NCBI GenBank assembly: GCA_025602905.1
Contig: JAHLKI010000024.1
Span: 124,001-188,000 of the forward strand
Length of the DNA stretch: 64,000 bases
Source of the DNA: Phlyctochytrium arcticum
Lineage: Eukaryota; Chytridiomycota; Chytridiomycetes; Chytridiales; Chytridiaceae
Reading direction: 5' to 3'
The notes beneath the pieces are model-generated. The model had not been told where the DNA came from. It saw only the letters and a list, made by a program, of their open reading frames with translations, and searched no databases. Below are positions 9,792 through 22,434 of this stretch, one piece after another. The position numbers and the translations under genes were made by a program. The first letter of the stretch is position 1, and the number at the start of each line of letters is the position of its first letter.

Positions 9792-11267
9792 ATGCCACCA
9801 AAATACAACCGCAAGAATGCCTCCGACGAGGCCATCATGTTCTCTGACAGCGACGACGACCATTCTCCACCCAAAAAACCCGCCGTCTCCCTTCTCGGCA
9901 AACGAAAACGTCTTTTATCCTTAGCCAAACACAAAACCACTACTGAGACAACGGCAACAACAGTGTTGGACGAATCGGTGTTTGATCTGGGTGGAGGACG
10001 GAGTGTGACTGAGATTCGGACGAGTGAAGTTCATATTGCTGGTAATGGAAAAACGGGGATTGTTGAAATGGAGGGCTAATGCAACAAAGTAGAATGTCAA
10101 CCACCACCACTTGTAGATTTACCACCTATCCTGGATCCGATATTTGAAGAAAAGACTTGCGACCCTTCATCCAATCGCGTCATATACGATCTAGAGTAAG
10201 ACCCCTCATCATCTCCTCTAAAGGATTTCATACTCATGCGTGTGTGTTTTATAGTAGTGACGACGACGACGACGATAAAATCGTAGAAGAGAAACCGCCA
10301 CGACGGGAAGAGACACGGTCACCGTCCCTCACACCTCCACCCGCTCTTCCCGAGGAAAAACAACGGGCCCTGCGAGAGGCACGAGAGCAATATGATATAC
10401 TGAAGAAGACACTCAACACCACTTTTTTCCCGGAAGAGTTTCGGGCGTCACCTACGGATTCTCAGTTTGATACCCCGCCTATTGAAGCATTATCATCATC
10501 AGCTTCGGCGTCGGCATCGCCTGCACCCACGATAACAGCCCCAAAACCGGTCGAAATCGTGACACTTAAAATCCAGTTTGTCCCGTACCCGGACCGTGAA
10601 CATTCTCGTAAATCCATGTCGGTGAAACTCAAATCGGTAAGTTCCCCCCCCCCCCCCCCCCCCCCCCCCCCAAATCTATACTTTAAAGAGAGAGACGCTA
10701 AATTATGGAATAGACGCACCCATTCGAGAAATTCATTCATGTCGTATGTCAAAAATGGGGCGTGACGAACCCGCGCGATATGATTTTCGTTCACAATAAT
10801 GTCCCCCTTTTTCCACGGGGCACGCCGGGTGCACTCCGAATGTCGAGTACCAGCAAACAATACATTGGTACGTCGTCCCTTCCCTCATCCAACCCTTTCT
10901 ATTCTAACGTGGAACATTGCCAGATGCATACCAACGCCCCGAATACGAAACCTTACAAGCCGACCAGGCCCGAGCCCTCGAAGCCGCCGCGGCCGCCGAA
11001 GAGAATCCCCCCAGTCCCTCCCCCGAACCCACCACCGACAATGTCGAATTCCTCCTCCTGAAATTACAAGATAAAACGGGCATTCAGAAATTCCGGGTCC
11101 GCAAAAACGCGACCGTGTCTGCCTTGATTTCGGCCTATAGGACAAAAACGACATCTACGGATAAGACACTATCGGTTTGTTTGGATGGTGAGACGCTGGG
11201 AGAGGAGATGACGCTTGAAGAGGCGGAATTGGAGTCGGGGGATATGCTTGAAGTACATTGTAAATGA
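9792..11267 (+). CDS. RAD60/ESC2/NIP45-type protein with tandem SUMO-like domains
   Basis: Proteins of this family carry two C-terminal SUMO-like domains and act in SUMO-dependent genome maintenance in the nucleus. Exons 9792-10041, 10090-10195, 10255-10636, 10714-10867 and 10924-11267 sum to 1236 nt (411 residues). The N-terminal half is basic then acidic (FSDSDDD; DSDDDDDD near residue 120). The first SUMO-like domain follows VTLKIQFVPYP and continues THPFEKFIHVVCQKWGV to FVHNNVPLFPRGTP. The second is LLLKLQDKTGIQKFRVRKNA to the end (VCLDGETLGEEMTLEEAELE..GDMLEVHC), the best match to the Rad60 SLD. Intron 3 contains an uninterrupted run of 28 C. Which of the three named orthologue groups it belongs to was not decided. 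Confidence 0.85.
10644..10671 (+). repeat. (C)28 homopolymer in an intron
   Basis: Twenty-eight consecutive C residues lie 7 bp after the GTAAGTT donor of intron 3 (10637-10713) of the SUMO-like-domain gene. The complementary strand is a G28 run able to form a G-quadruplex, and the transcribed RNA carries the C run. Confidence 0.95.
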
Positions 11268-11555
11268 TTTTTTATTTGTGTGTGTTTTTTTTACACACGT
11301 AGTTTTTGAATTTATTGGTTTTTGGGGGTAGAGGATTAGAAGGGGATTTTGAGGTGGAAAAGAAGGGGGAACTGAGGGGAACTGCCTATTCGCAGTGGCA
11401 GTTCGTAGGGCAGTTCGCTGTTCTCGAAGACGCGCAACGCGTGCGTCTAATAAATCCCAAAATATGATATGAACCTGCCAGCCGGGATCAGCAAATCCAT
11501 CAACTTTGCGCTGGACCTTGAAATCCAATCATACCAACTGCATCTCCCAACAACT

Positions 11556-14500
11556 ATGGCCACAATAGATATTCCGATTGGACAGAGCGGGGAGGTCCTG
11601 GAAGTCAGCCGGCGGGACCTGAAAGAAAATGAGGACTTTGTATTTACCATCATGAGCGACGAGGCCGTTCCTCTAAGTGTTTATGTTGATATTGCCGTGG
11701 GTTACCCAATTTGCAAAAATTTTGATTGTGTGTGTGTATCTGGGGCGCTGATGATGATTTTTGTTAGTTGGAGTATTTTAAACAAGGACTTAAATCCCAA
11801 TTCGAGGAAGTGGTCAAGTTGGGGCTTCGACGGGCGGCTCGGGGTAACGTTTTGCCTTCCCTTTTCCGTATTGTGATTCCACACATCTGATGCGTGTGTG
11901 CGTGTGCGTATAGAGGAAATCCCCACTGAGAAACGCCATTACGTTCTCCTCCTCAATCTTTTGGCATCCTATTACGTCGAAGTCGCCAAAAGCCGGCCTC
12001 CATCATCACCATCGGGGGATACTGCATCATCGAAAGAACAGTATATCCTGAAAGCCACCGAATTGTTGAATGAGGCTCTGGCGTTGGGAAATCAGGATGT
12101 GTATACCATTGTTGCTTCGGGTACAGTTTCAGTTTGGGGAGCGACACGACGAAACACGAGTGCTTATGAGGGTTTTGTGATGCACAGGGAATATCCGTCT
12201 GGCACGGAAAGAGTATGAAGCGGCCACCAACTCGTTTTCGGGGGCGTTGGCCCGGGACGCCAATTGTGTTCCTGCATTACTTGGACAGGTAAAAAAAAAA
12301 AAAAAAAACACTGCCCATTCCATATGACCAATTGGCGAGTTTTCTAACGAATGGGATTTAGGCCGCCGTCCTATGCCAAAAGAAACTTTATACAAAAGGA
12401 TTGGAGTTATACCAGAAAGTCCTGAGTCTTAAACCGGATATTGTACCGGATGTACGCGTTCCCATCGGAATCTGTTATTTGAATGTGGGGGCGTTTGGGC
12501 AAGCGCGCCGGGCATTTGAACGGGCGTTATCATTGGTAAGTGTAGACACAAACTGTTTCTACGTTTCTGAGTACTTACCAAACTTGCGCCCACCCCGTAG
12601 AATCCAAACAACGCCGATGCCCTAATCCTACTCTCAATCATGGACTGGAACGAATGTCGCGGCTCGACCACGACCACATCCGATGATAAAGCCCATTTAC
12701 CGGATTCATCCAATGGCCGGTTAATAGAAGCTTTCAACATTGAGAAACAACATCCGCTGGTCCTTGCTCAATTCGCACAACGAAAGTTGATTCGGAAAGA
12801 ATACGATGAGGTATTATAAATCTCTTGAACTTTTGGATGTGGGGATCTGAATGGGGAATTTAGTGTATCAAGTTTGCGGATATGGCTGCACACGCTACAG
12901 ATTCTAGAGCGATTCGGGCGGAAATGGTGGCGTGTAAAGCCAAAGCCTATCATGCGCGGGTAACGCCTTATTCATTTCTATATATGGCGGTTTCTCCTCA
13001 TATAACTGATGATGAATAATTCAATAGGGGAGATATAGGGAGGCACTGAAATTGTATGAAGAGTCGATTGAACTTGATCCGCAGACTTCTGTCATGTATG
13101 GGTTGGCGCTGATGCAGATTGAAGCAGGTAAGTGGGATTGGAGGGACTATGTTTTTTTTTACGGGTGGAATTCTGAATGAGGGTATTTATAGGACAATTG
13201 GAGAATGCGTGTGATATGCTCGAAAAACTGTTGCAGAAAGATCCATTGCGGTTAGAAGTCATTTTGGTACGTCTTTACAAGATTTCACCCATTTAGCGGC
13301 GGTTTTTTTTTGCTGATTCCGAGGTATATTAGCGTTTGATTTCGTTATATGCTCTAGTCCCCTCCCGCCGAAATAACATGGGCGATCTGTTGGACCGGCT
13401 CAAAAAAGCCAGTAGTCCTGCAGCACATGATCTGAATGCCAACCATCTCGGATTTTTGGATTTGATTGATGATGCGCATGTACTGGTTGATATTGCCCAT
13501 GGACTTGAAGCGTCAAATCCGAAACGGGCTTTGAACGGTAAGATACAATGTTGGAAATTCTAAAGTGGAGGGTTTAGCTCACGTTGTTGTTTCAGTGTAC
13601 CATAAATGCTTGGAGCAGCTGGAGACCAAAAATGCCGAAATCCCATTGGAGCTTTACAACAATATCGCGGCTCTGTATCATATCTTGGGCGAGGAGCTTG
13701 AAGGTTCAACGACCAAACAACCCGTGTCGGGCAACCCCAAAATCAGTGAAGCAGTCACGAATGGCACAACCATAGAAATTATGTCGCGGGACCAACTCTT
13801 TGAGCAAGCAGAGATATTCTATAAAAAGGCGATTGAGGGCAGTCAGGGGTCGATATCGGATACGACTATTCAGTATAACCTGGCTCGGCTTATGGAGGCC
13901 AGGGGGCAGGTTGAGGATGCGAAATTGGCCTATGAGAAGTTACTGGATGTGGCCCCTGCATACACGGATTGTAAGTTTGTTGTTTTTTGTGATTTTCGGA
14001 ATTTGGGATTAAAGGATTGGTCGGTGTAGCCCGATTACGACTAGGCGTTCTTTTATGTGACCAAGGACGATACAACGACGCGATTGACGCATTACGGTTG
14101 GTGGCTGACAGCGACCCCAAAGATATCCGGTCCCGGTTATTAATTGGAAACGCGTATCTCCTCGCCGGAAACAAACTGGAAGCAAAACGGAGCTACGACG
14201 CCATCCTCAAGAATATCGATAACCAGAATTTATATGCGCTCTGTGCCCTGGGTGACCTGCAAGTCAACCTGGCGCGATCGGCGGCCCGGCGTGACCCAAA
14301 AGAACGCGATGAACTCCTGGTTCGGTCCCATCGACTATACGACGCGGCACTCAAGAAGGACCAAAAAAATATTTATGCGGTTATGGGGATGGGACTCTTG
14401 TTTATCGAAAAGGGACTGGTCAATGAAGCCTATAATGTGTTTACCCAGATTGAACAGGCGACGGGTAGTCTCCCCTGTGTATCCATGAACTTGGCCCATA

Positions 14501-15710
14501 GTTTTCTGACCCTGGATGAAAAGGACGCGCGAGTCGCTATCCCGTTGTACGAAAAGGCGATTCGGAAAGGATATGCGCAGGACCCTTATGCGCTCCAAGC
14601 CCTTGCGCGAGCCTATTATATCTTGGCCCGTGAACGGAAAGATGATGCGTCGATGCAGACGTCATTGCGGATCGTTGAGAAAGCCGCCCGGTTGAATCCG
14701 CAGGATGCATCGATATTCTTCAACTTGGCGCTGGTCAAACAACACATGGCGGTCGTGTTGAACGATCAGCCGATTGAGCGACGAGATTTGGGAGCGATGC
14801 ATCGAGCCATGGATGGAATTGATGCTGCCGAAAAGTAAGTCCCCCCGCCCGCGCGCAATATTGACCCGTCTCTTTGCTTAATACTCATGTTTTCCAGGAT
14901 ATTTACGGCTTTATCCGCCCGAACACCCGACAGCCGACCCAACTATAATATCACGCACGCGACCCATCGCAAAACGTATTGTAAGGATGTACGCAAACTA
15001 TCCGAGAAGAAGATTCACGAGACGTCGACTTTGGAGCGGCAGCGTGAGGAACGGAAAGAGCGGATTCGCGAAGAGCAGCGCGCAAGAGAAGAAGAGAAGC
15101 AGCGCAAGGAGGTATAAAAAACACAAGATGACGTTTACTCGGCCTTTTTTGCTAATGAATTTTGCACAGGCTGAAGAGAAGGAACGGAAACGAAAACATG
15201 AGGAAGAGCTTGCGGCCCGTCGTGCAGAGATCCAAGCCCGACTTCAAGAAGATATGGCCCGGGTCCGCCAGATGGAAGCAAATGAAAAGGAAGATGAGAA
15301 CCGAAAGCGAAAAGGGCGGAAGCGAGAAGCTGCGGCTGCGCTATCTGAAGAAGAAGGAGACGATAATGAAGAGAAACGGTACGGAAGATTTTGTTTTGCG
15401 TTGAATTTTTGTTCTTTGGGTTCTAAAATGTCGTAATTTACGTAGACGACGCCCAAAGAAAAAATCGAGTTCGAGAAAAGACAGGGATGCTGAACATCCT
15501 GATACCGAACCCAAAAGCGATGATTTGTTTGGTAGTGACGATGACGGGTCATCCAATTCCAAGAAACCGCGGCGGATCCGGAAACGCGGCCTGGGGCTCA
15601 AATCCGACTTGTCTAACGAGTTTGTGGCCAGTGATTCGGATGATGGGACGTCCGGGCTGTTTGCTGAGGAGAGTCGCACGGAACCTGCTTTAGGCGATTT
15701 GTCGGATTAG
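11556..15710 (+). CDS. CTR9: CTR9, TPR subunit of the Paf1 elongation complex
   Basis: Scaffold subunit of the Paf1 complex, which travels with RNA polymerase II and promotes co-transcriptional histone modification. Fifteen exons (11556-11696, 11768-11843, 11914-12120, 12188-12288, 12362-12535, 12601-12810, 12864-12959, 13028-13127, 13193-13266, 13333-13537, 13596-13970, 14030-14834, 14898-15111, 15170-15378, 15446-15710) sum to 3252 nt, 1083 residues, the usual family size. The start IDIPIGQSGEVLEV and then LEYFKQGLKSQFEE match the conserved N-terminus. Many TPR repeats follow (IQYNLARLMEARG; LRLGVLLCDQGRYNDAIDAL; IYAVMGMGLLFIEKGLVNEA). The C-terminus is a charged coiled coil (REERKERIREEQRAREEEKQ) and an acidic/basic tail ending GDLSD. 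The ATG at 11556 fits the family start; an in-frame upstream extension exists but is not conserved. Confidence 0.95.
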
Positions 15711-15924
15711 GTGCCCGTGGGTGCGTGTACAGAATTTTTTGAAGTGGGATTGTATAAATAATAAAGTCAAAAATCCACAAAGTGTTTTTGAGTGTCCCCA
15801 AGAGGATTTGTTGAGCAATCTTTACAAACAAAAAGTCCAACCAGATTTATAAATTCCAAACATAATGTACAAAGTGTGGGAACGTAATCCCCGAAAAATC
15901 CAACCCCATATATGTATGGCTCAC

Positions 15925-16545
15925 TCATGACAGCAAATACTGATCACTTGGATCTTCCCCTTCAACACTAAATCCCCGGTCATGTAGCACCTTTGCACGA
16001 ACTCTATTTTTCCGTTTCCGTTTTTCTATTTCCTTTTTATGCATCTCCTTCACGTCCTCAGCCGGTCCTTGGCGTAATGAGCTCATCACTGCAGCTTCCT
16101 TTTCTTTGTTCTGCGTTGCGATCAGCTTCAAGATTCAAACCACGCTTTTGGGTTTCTCCTTACGATTTCGCCGAGCAGGACCACATTTTCTCCTCTTATG
16201 AGAAAGATCCCTCGGTATACTTCTGCGTATGTGTCTCCAACATGCGTTCGCTCCACTGTATCTTGTAGGACCAAGTTTGCTGTTGGGCAAAGTCATGAAT
16301 TGACTGCTAAAATGCAATATTCGCGCCTTGAAGTTTACGTACCAAACTGATCATAAGATCGTAACCACCCGACAAGATTCCGTCCGTCACGCAGTATCAC
16401 CAGGAGTTTCTCTTTTTTGTCAAAGAGGAGGCGTCAGCTTGCGGTTTGTTGGTTTTTACCAATATGTTTTTCTCTTCCGGAATGTCAAATACATACTGTC
16501 CACACAATCCACAAGACTTGCGGAGCCTGGCAGAAAGTTGTCCAT
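15925..16545 (-). CDS. LSM1: LSM1, Sm-like subunit of the Lsm1-7 mRNA decay ring
   Basis: Cytoplasmic subunit that, with Pat1 and Lsm2-7, binds oligoadenylated mRNA 3' ends and promotes decapping. Exons 16497-16545, 16343-16411, 16164-16279 and 15925-16125 (read on the minus strand) total 435 nt, 144 residues. The Sm fold is clear: start [18 protein letters not shown], Sm1 motif [20 protein letters not shown] then [11 protein letters not shown], and Sm2 motif [17 protein letters not shown]. The C-terminal helix typical of Lsm1 follows ([20 protein letters not shown]). Three introns of 63-85 nt or shorter; the exon 1 junction falls right after CVD. Convergent with CTR9, with 214 bp between the stop codons. 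Confidence 0.95.
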
Positions 16546-17051
16546 CGTCGTAAGAGATCTTTTGTGCCGGTGGTAATCAAATGGTCGCCCTCTCCCGGCT
16601 TATTTATAGTCGCTCGTTGTCTACGAGTATTTGAAGTGATGTGTCGGAGATCTTGCACCCATGAGCCCTTGGTTATAATTGCGATTTCCGAGCGGCCTCA
16701 AAGTGCTGACAGCTGTCCAGCGTGCGCCTCCACCGCCACAGGGTCACCTGACTTTTCGCGTCCTCGACGCGTTGAGATTTCTGCCGATGCGCGGCTGCCC
16801 AGAAACCGCAACTGCCCATTAACTACAAAACACGGAATTAGTGCTTTAACTGGACTCATCTTTTACAGCATTCAGCACGAAAACGGATTGAGGAAGGCAT
16901 AGGAACATTGATCTCAGATCATCAGACTTTGGAATTGGGAGGCGATTATATCACGACACTTTGGATTGTTTATTCTACGGCCAATTCTCGACGGCCAAGT
17001 CCCAACGCCAGCTCCTTCTTACTACTACTCAACCCACCTTCCGAATACAAT
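16546..17051. promoter_or_regulatory. intergenic region between LSM1 and the Whi5-like gene
   Basis: About 500 bp between two divergent start codons, so it should contain both promoters. No repeat, RNA gene or recognisable motif was seen. Open frames crossing it lack coding features. Confidence 0.4.
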
Positions 17052-17975
17052 ATGGCCAATGCCGACTCTGCCATGGTGGGTTTCATCTTCAACTTGATCT
17101 CATAGAGATAATAGTGAATTGTTTATTTACTCCCTTCTTTATCCTTAGGTCGACGAACCTGTAGTCAATCCAGATGTGCACATCATCAAGGTAAGTTATA
17201 GCATGTTGCTCAACAATCTTGTCTGGTTACTCATTTCGTTTATTAGACTGATATAGCGATCCCTCCCTCACGGCCAAATTCAGCCTCAAATCCTCCATCC
17301 ATAAGCGATACCCCGCATTCATCCACAAATAGCCCACAACCGCAATACACGATTCACGATGAGCAGACAACAGTCAATGCATTTACCGCCACAGTTCTCA
17401 AAAACCGCCAAAAAGCAGCCGAGGAAAAGTTGCGTCGCGTGCGACGGGTTCTGCAGCGAGCAAATGTCTCAAAAGCGGCCAACGTGCTTCGCCAACGACT
17501 CGAGTTTGCTACATTCAAAATCAACCGCGGGTGGGGCGAAAAGCCCTTTTCCGAAGTTCGAGAACTGTTTTCGCATTCGGGCAATTTTACGACAGCAAAC
17601 ACACCCGGCTCATCTACCCCATGCGCTACTCGCGCGTCTACTCCCGAAATCGGCCATACTCTCCCCACACCCCCTTCCTCAGCAGCCTCCACCCGTACCA
17701 AAGACTCTCAGTCACATCTTCATAACCGATACCCGACTCTCAGTCTAGACTCCACTGCCTATGTTTCCAAACTTCGAATCGCTGTATCCAATAAAGCCGA
17801 TCAAGAAGGGTGGTCTGCATACCTCAAGACCAAAGATTCTCTCAACCCCTACTTTCCATCACCAACACCATCCCCCTTGGGTTCCCGTGCAACCTCTCCA
17901 GCACCATATCCAGCTGATGCAGAAGCAGAAGAAGGCGCAATGCTACTGATGATGCTTCAACATAAAAGCCACTGA
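17052..17975 (+). CDS. Whi5/Nrm1-like protein (possible G1/S transcription regulator)
   Basis: Exons 17052-17075, 17149-17190 and 17247-17975 sum to 795 nt (264 residues). Most of the protein is Ser/Thr/Pro-rich and disordered with many SP/TP sites (TPEIGHTLPTPPSSA; SPTPSPLGSRATSP), as in CDK-regulated proteins. The ordered part, about residues 95-125, reads ANVLRQRLEFATFKINRGW followed by FSEVRELF. This resembles the GTB motif by which Whi5, Nrm1 and Srl3 bind SBF/MBF. That assignment rests on a short motif plus composition and is tentative; the coding status itself is well supported by two in-frame splices. Confidence 0.5.
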
Positions 17976-18582
17976 TCCATACTCATCTACAGCTCCCGTA
18001 TCATCAAGTGTCATATGTCAGGCTCTCTATTTAGTTTTGTTTAGGGAGGGAGGGTTTGAGTCTCTGATCACGTTACTGGCCATGGCGACCGCAATCGTTG
18101 TGTCCCCTAGGTTAGGTCTCACATTGTAGTTATCTAACGCGAGCAGCGAAAAGCTCGCATTTTTCGTGCAGCTTGCGTGCATTTCCTGCAAGGCTCCGAA
18201 ACCGCATATTCACTCACTGCACTGCATTTTAAATGTGTATATATATACCATCCTGTTGCGACCGTCAACCCGCAACATGTTGTAAACTATTCGAAAGAAA
18301 TGACAAGAAAGTCAGGTATGATAACTTGGAAGTTATCCACCACTTCGGCATATATGTATTGTATTGTACAGGAATGTATCTTGCGCGTTCCAGATATCAT
18401 AATTGAATCTGATGCAACAAGAACAGGCCGAAGTAAGAGGTAAAAGCTTCTAAAGGGAAAGGACATATATGTACTAGGAAAGGATGCCCTTTATGAGGTG
18501 TGACAGGGTATATCCGAAAAGGAAAATCAAATCCACAAAGAAAAAGGGTCGGGTAGTGCGCAAAAATATGAAAATCTACAAG
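17976..18582. other. intergenic, convergent 3' ends
   Basis: About 600 bp between the stop codons of the Whi5-like gene and the DDHD phospholipase gene. A+T-rich, with no recognisable gene, repeat or RNA. Confidence 0.4.
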
Positions 18583-21500
18583 TTAGTTGGAAGATGTGGT
18601 GAATATCGGGAATCGTTCCATCATGGCCGTAATCAACTGTATGCCGGTAATGACTACGCCTGCTGCCATTGTTACCAACAGGTGGAGGAGCGTATTCAGG
18701 TCCAAGGTATAAAACCCATTGCCGGTTTCGGCCCGGATTTGGAGGAACAGTTTCTGAAACGACATGGAAGGACCGTCATCGAGTGGCGGTGCTGAGTCAG
18801 GGGAGGAGGAGGGTGGCTTGGCGGGTGGGAAGGGCGATGGGATAAAGGATCTCCAGTCGATACCATCGCGAGGTGTTTCCTCGGCAGGTTCACTTTCCGT
18901 GGTCGTTGGAGAGCAATCCGAGTCGGTGTTTTCGGTTGGTTTATCGGATTTGGAATGCGATCCAGAATGCGATCCCTTGGATGGCGTTTTCGATCCTGGG
19001 CCAGTCTTCTGATTGCTACTGGAACCATCCGAGGAGGGGCTATCCTTATGAGATGAGTAATCACTTCCGCCGTTGCCTCGTCCGCCTGGTTTATCTGGTC
19101 GGGTCGATGGCGTACTTGCTCCCTCTCTCAGTCGTTCGGCAGCAGTATCACCATAAAGTTCGCGCAATACGAACAATGCGCAATCGGGGTCACTCCAGTA
19201 ATTCATGTGCACCCCAAGTGCTGACAGATAGGGATTCTCCAGCACACCTTCCTGTAGAACATAATCCAAACGACCACGCGGGTTCAATTTTTCCATGGCG
19301 CTTTTCGTGAATTTCGACTCAGGCTTGGAAATATCTTGCAACTCCACAGTCAAGCCTACTTCATGCGTATCGGGCGGTTGATATTCACTTATGTTATTCG
19401 ACTTGGTGTGGCCTTCTGATTCAGTCTCGTCAATATGTTCTTGCGATCCCCCTGCAGGTGCCTTGAAAGCATTCATGGCAGAGACCATCGTCACGACTTT
19501 GCCGACACTTGTAGTTAGCCCGCTCGTGACTACCGCTGTGGTTGATACCAGTCCCATCCTCGCGGCTTCCAGCATGCTTCGTCCCCGATCAGCAATATCA
19601 CTTCCCAAATCTTGAATCCCTACAATCGTACCCTTTAAACCACCCTTGGTGTACGGTATTGGTACAGGCTTTAGTGTCGACAAATTCTTCAAGATCACGG
19701 GCTCAATCCGGTAGGCAACAGGGTCGTGCGGATGAAATATGTTGTAAATGGCATTCACAGCTGGAATCGCTGCAGGCAAACTTCCCGGTGACGCTTGCGA
19801 CTTGGCCGCCTGGATCTTCTCACCCTTTAGAAGTAGGAATAGGCCCACTGGCGACCCTAACACGAATAGACGATCAACCTCAAACGCCAGATGCCCGTAT
19901 CGGACAGCGCTCCGCTCCATTAATCCTTTGATTCGTCGGTCATCCGCGTTTACCGCGCCCGGCAACAGATCAGACAAGTCTACTTCTGGTGTTTTGGGAA
20001 CTGAGCCCACAGGTGTGACTCCACCATCATCCGCCCCCTGGTGGCAGAGAATGTCGAACGCGAGAAGGCTGCCAAGTGAATGGCCCAAAATGGTCACTTT
20101 GCCATTAAACTTTGGATTGCGCTCTTTGAACAATTTATATATCCGATTGAGCTCCTCAGTCACATGTTTGACCATTTCTTGTCGATAGCGAGGAGTCATG
20201 TATAGCAGCACTACCGTAACATGATGAGTCGCTGGGCCACATAACTGCGTCTATACAAACTCACCGTCTAGAATCACGTCCGAAACAAGCTGACGAATAC
20301 TTGGAACTCCGTCCAATGTTATGTCCGCAAGTGTTGTTTCCTCGTTCTCCTCAGACTTTTCCGACTCCTTGGCAGCTGTTTTAGTCATGCCGAACTCTAT
20401 TTTTTGGCGCCACTGTACAGGCAGAACTTGGACTCCTCCGTGGGAGGGAATTGGAGAAGGCTCAGTCTTGCGAGACGCACGCATCTGTGCATTAGCAGCT
20501 GTATAGAGCCTAGATGATTCCTTGATTGTGCGCCGTAGGACATTACAATCATGTACGAAATTGACAGCCTCTACACGCTCCCCCAGCTTCTGGCCGATGC
20601 CGTGTATGACAAGGACGAGGTGATTGATTTGTCGATCACCGGCGTCCGCAGAAGCGGAGCTGTAGTCTTCCGCTTCAACTTTTGTCTGCATTTGCTCCGC
20701 GGTTGCTTCACTGGGTTTCATCTCTGTTATGAGGTCTTCAAGCGACTCGATGTTGCCCAACTTTTGATCAGAGTCCGTCGAGACCTGACCCTTTGAGTCT
20801 GCCTTCTTTTGTGCAACCACATCCTCGGGATTAGACGACGTTTTCCCCTTCTCCTTTTCTTTCTCCTTCGACGCAGCCTTGTTTTTCTTCCGCTGCTTTT
20901 CAACTTCGTTCCAACCTCGCAGCATACGGGTTGCACTAAAGTTCATAACGGCGCGCCCCAGCTTGCTACTTAGGAGATCCGGATATAGCAACGCCGATGT
21001 AGGTCCCTCGAAAGCAACATACTGATTCATGTAGGGTCCAAATAGTGCCCATCGCTGCTCCTGAACGGGGACTCTTTTCGTGTCCATCTTGCCTTCGTTA
21101 ATGCTGTCGTTACTGGAAAGTGACTTGGTTGGTGTACCATATTGATCCACATGCGTCTCCCATGGCTGGAACTTTTTATATCCATCTTCGATTTGACGGG
21201 CCAAATTTTCGTCACATGGTATAAACTGACCACCAAATCCGGCAGAGAACCAAGTCCCCCGCCTCAATTCATATGTGGGACCATGCCAGTAGACAGGATT
21301 GATTTCCATTTTGTCGATGTTGGCTTCGAAAAGGTAATCTTCGTTGACGAGCACGCGGGCGTCAAAATCTGGAGGTATAGACGAGTCCTCTGATCTGTTT
21401 TTGATGCGCTGAAGAGATTGCCATGCCGCTTCTAATCGATCAGAATCATGATGGGTGAAATGTTTCCTATGAACATCATTAGCGAAAGGGGTCTCAAGCG

Positions 21501-21670
21501 TTTGCTACTAACGAAGCCTCTAACCAGGAGGACGGAGACTTGTTGGTATTTGAACTTGATGAGAGCTTGAACGGACTGGTATCTCGCTTTGGCACATCTA
21601 TGGCATGGAACCATCTGGCCTTCAGCTCAGGGGCCGCTTCATACTTGAACCTGTTGTCGGTCGTTGCCAT
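18583..21670 (-). CDS. DDHD-domain phospholipase (intracellular PLA1 / Ddl1-like)
   Basis: Intracellular phospholipase A1 family acting on glycerophospholipids at membranes. Exons 21513-21670, 20265-21466 and 18583-20210 sum to 2988 nt (995 residues). N-terminal WFHAIDVPK and VYWHGPTYELRRGTWF are typical of the fungal family. The lipase part has HLVLVIHGIGQKLGERV and the nucleophile elbow GHSLGS (IYKLF..GKVTILGHSLGSLLAFD). The DDHD region has FVLGSPVGLFLLLKGEK, NIFHPHDPVAYRIEP and, near the end, HMNYWSDPDCALFVLRELYG. The C-terminus is a Ser/Pro-rich linker ending in a hydrophobic segment, TLLHLLVTMAAGVVITGIQL, that could anchor the enzyme in a membrane. Start chosen at MATTDNRFKYEAAP, just upstream of the first conserved block. 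Confidence 0.9.
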
Positions 21671-22434
21671 TCCTGACCTTGACTTGCAAGGGACAACCAA
21701 GGCGAAGGCCGCTCAGGGCAAGTTACTAGTACGGATTCACCGCAAGAATCGCCTTGGGTTGAAGGACTTGTTCTCTGGCTGATGCAGACCCTTTGAACCA
21801 GAGAATTCTTCTTGAAGAAATGCCGCCAGGGCGTCTGCAGGCGTCAATCAATTTCAAAGTGAAGGTTGACGTTGTACACGTCGTCGACTCAGAATCCAGG
21901 GATGCGCGCCAGATCAATTCGCAAAAGACAAGATGACTTTTTCTTGTTCTGAATGCTCTCCACCTGTAGTCCTTTTACGGAAGCATCTAGCCCAACTCAG
22001 ATCGAAGCAGGAGGATTGGATCCTTAGGGAAAGATCTCCCTTCGAAAGGGGCAACCTGGACTGTCAGAACTGAAGGCACACAAGTCAGTCTCTCCAGCCC
22101 ATTAATCAAAGCTGCTGCGTCTTGAGAGCCAGGGTGGTTTGCATTTAGGAGGAGGGAGTGGAGGTCCTGGTATTTGACCGTGCATTGGGACATTGTCGAC
22201 CGTCGACCATATCACGTCGGAGAAAGATCAAGTTGACAAGGTGCGAAGAATAGAGCATTCAGGCTGTGGAACTTTTCGAGAAGCAGAAGGGACCATGACC
22301 ATCTTGATTCCCCAGGCCAAGGCGCAACGAAATCCCGGCAGCTAAAAGTGCCAAAACGGAAATGAATGAACCGATGAGTTATTCTGGACAACACTGTCTA
22401 TTCTCCTGGCTACATTTGCGGTTATATGATCCGA
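21671..22434. other. intergenic with unsupported minus-strand frames
   Basis: About 760 bp between divergent genes. Two adjacent minus-strand open frames (22193 to 21987, starting MSQCTVKYQDL, and 21917 to 21726, containing LKLIDACRRPGG) look mildly protein-like. No convincing GT..AG junction joins them and no family was recognised. Either the remnant of a small gene or chance. Confidence 0.3.

Noticed and set aside
18764..20188. Several + strand frames opposite the DDHD phospholipase
   Set aside because: The minus-strand frame carries GHSLGS and other family motifs over 995 residues; the + strand frames are mirror frames.
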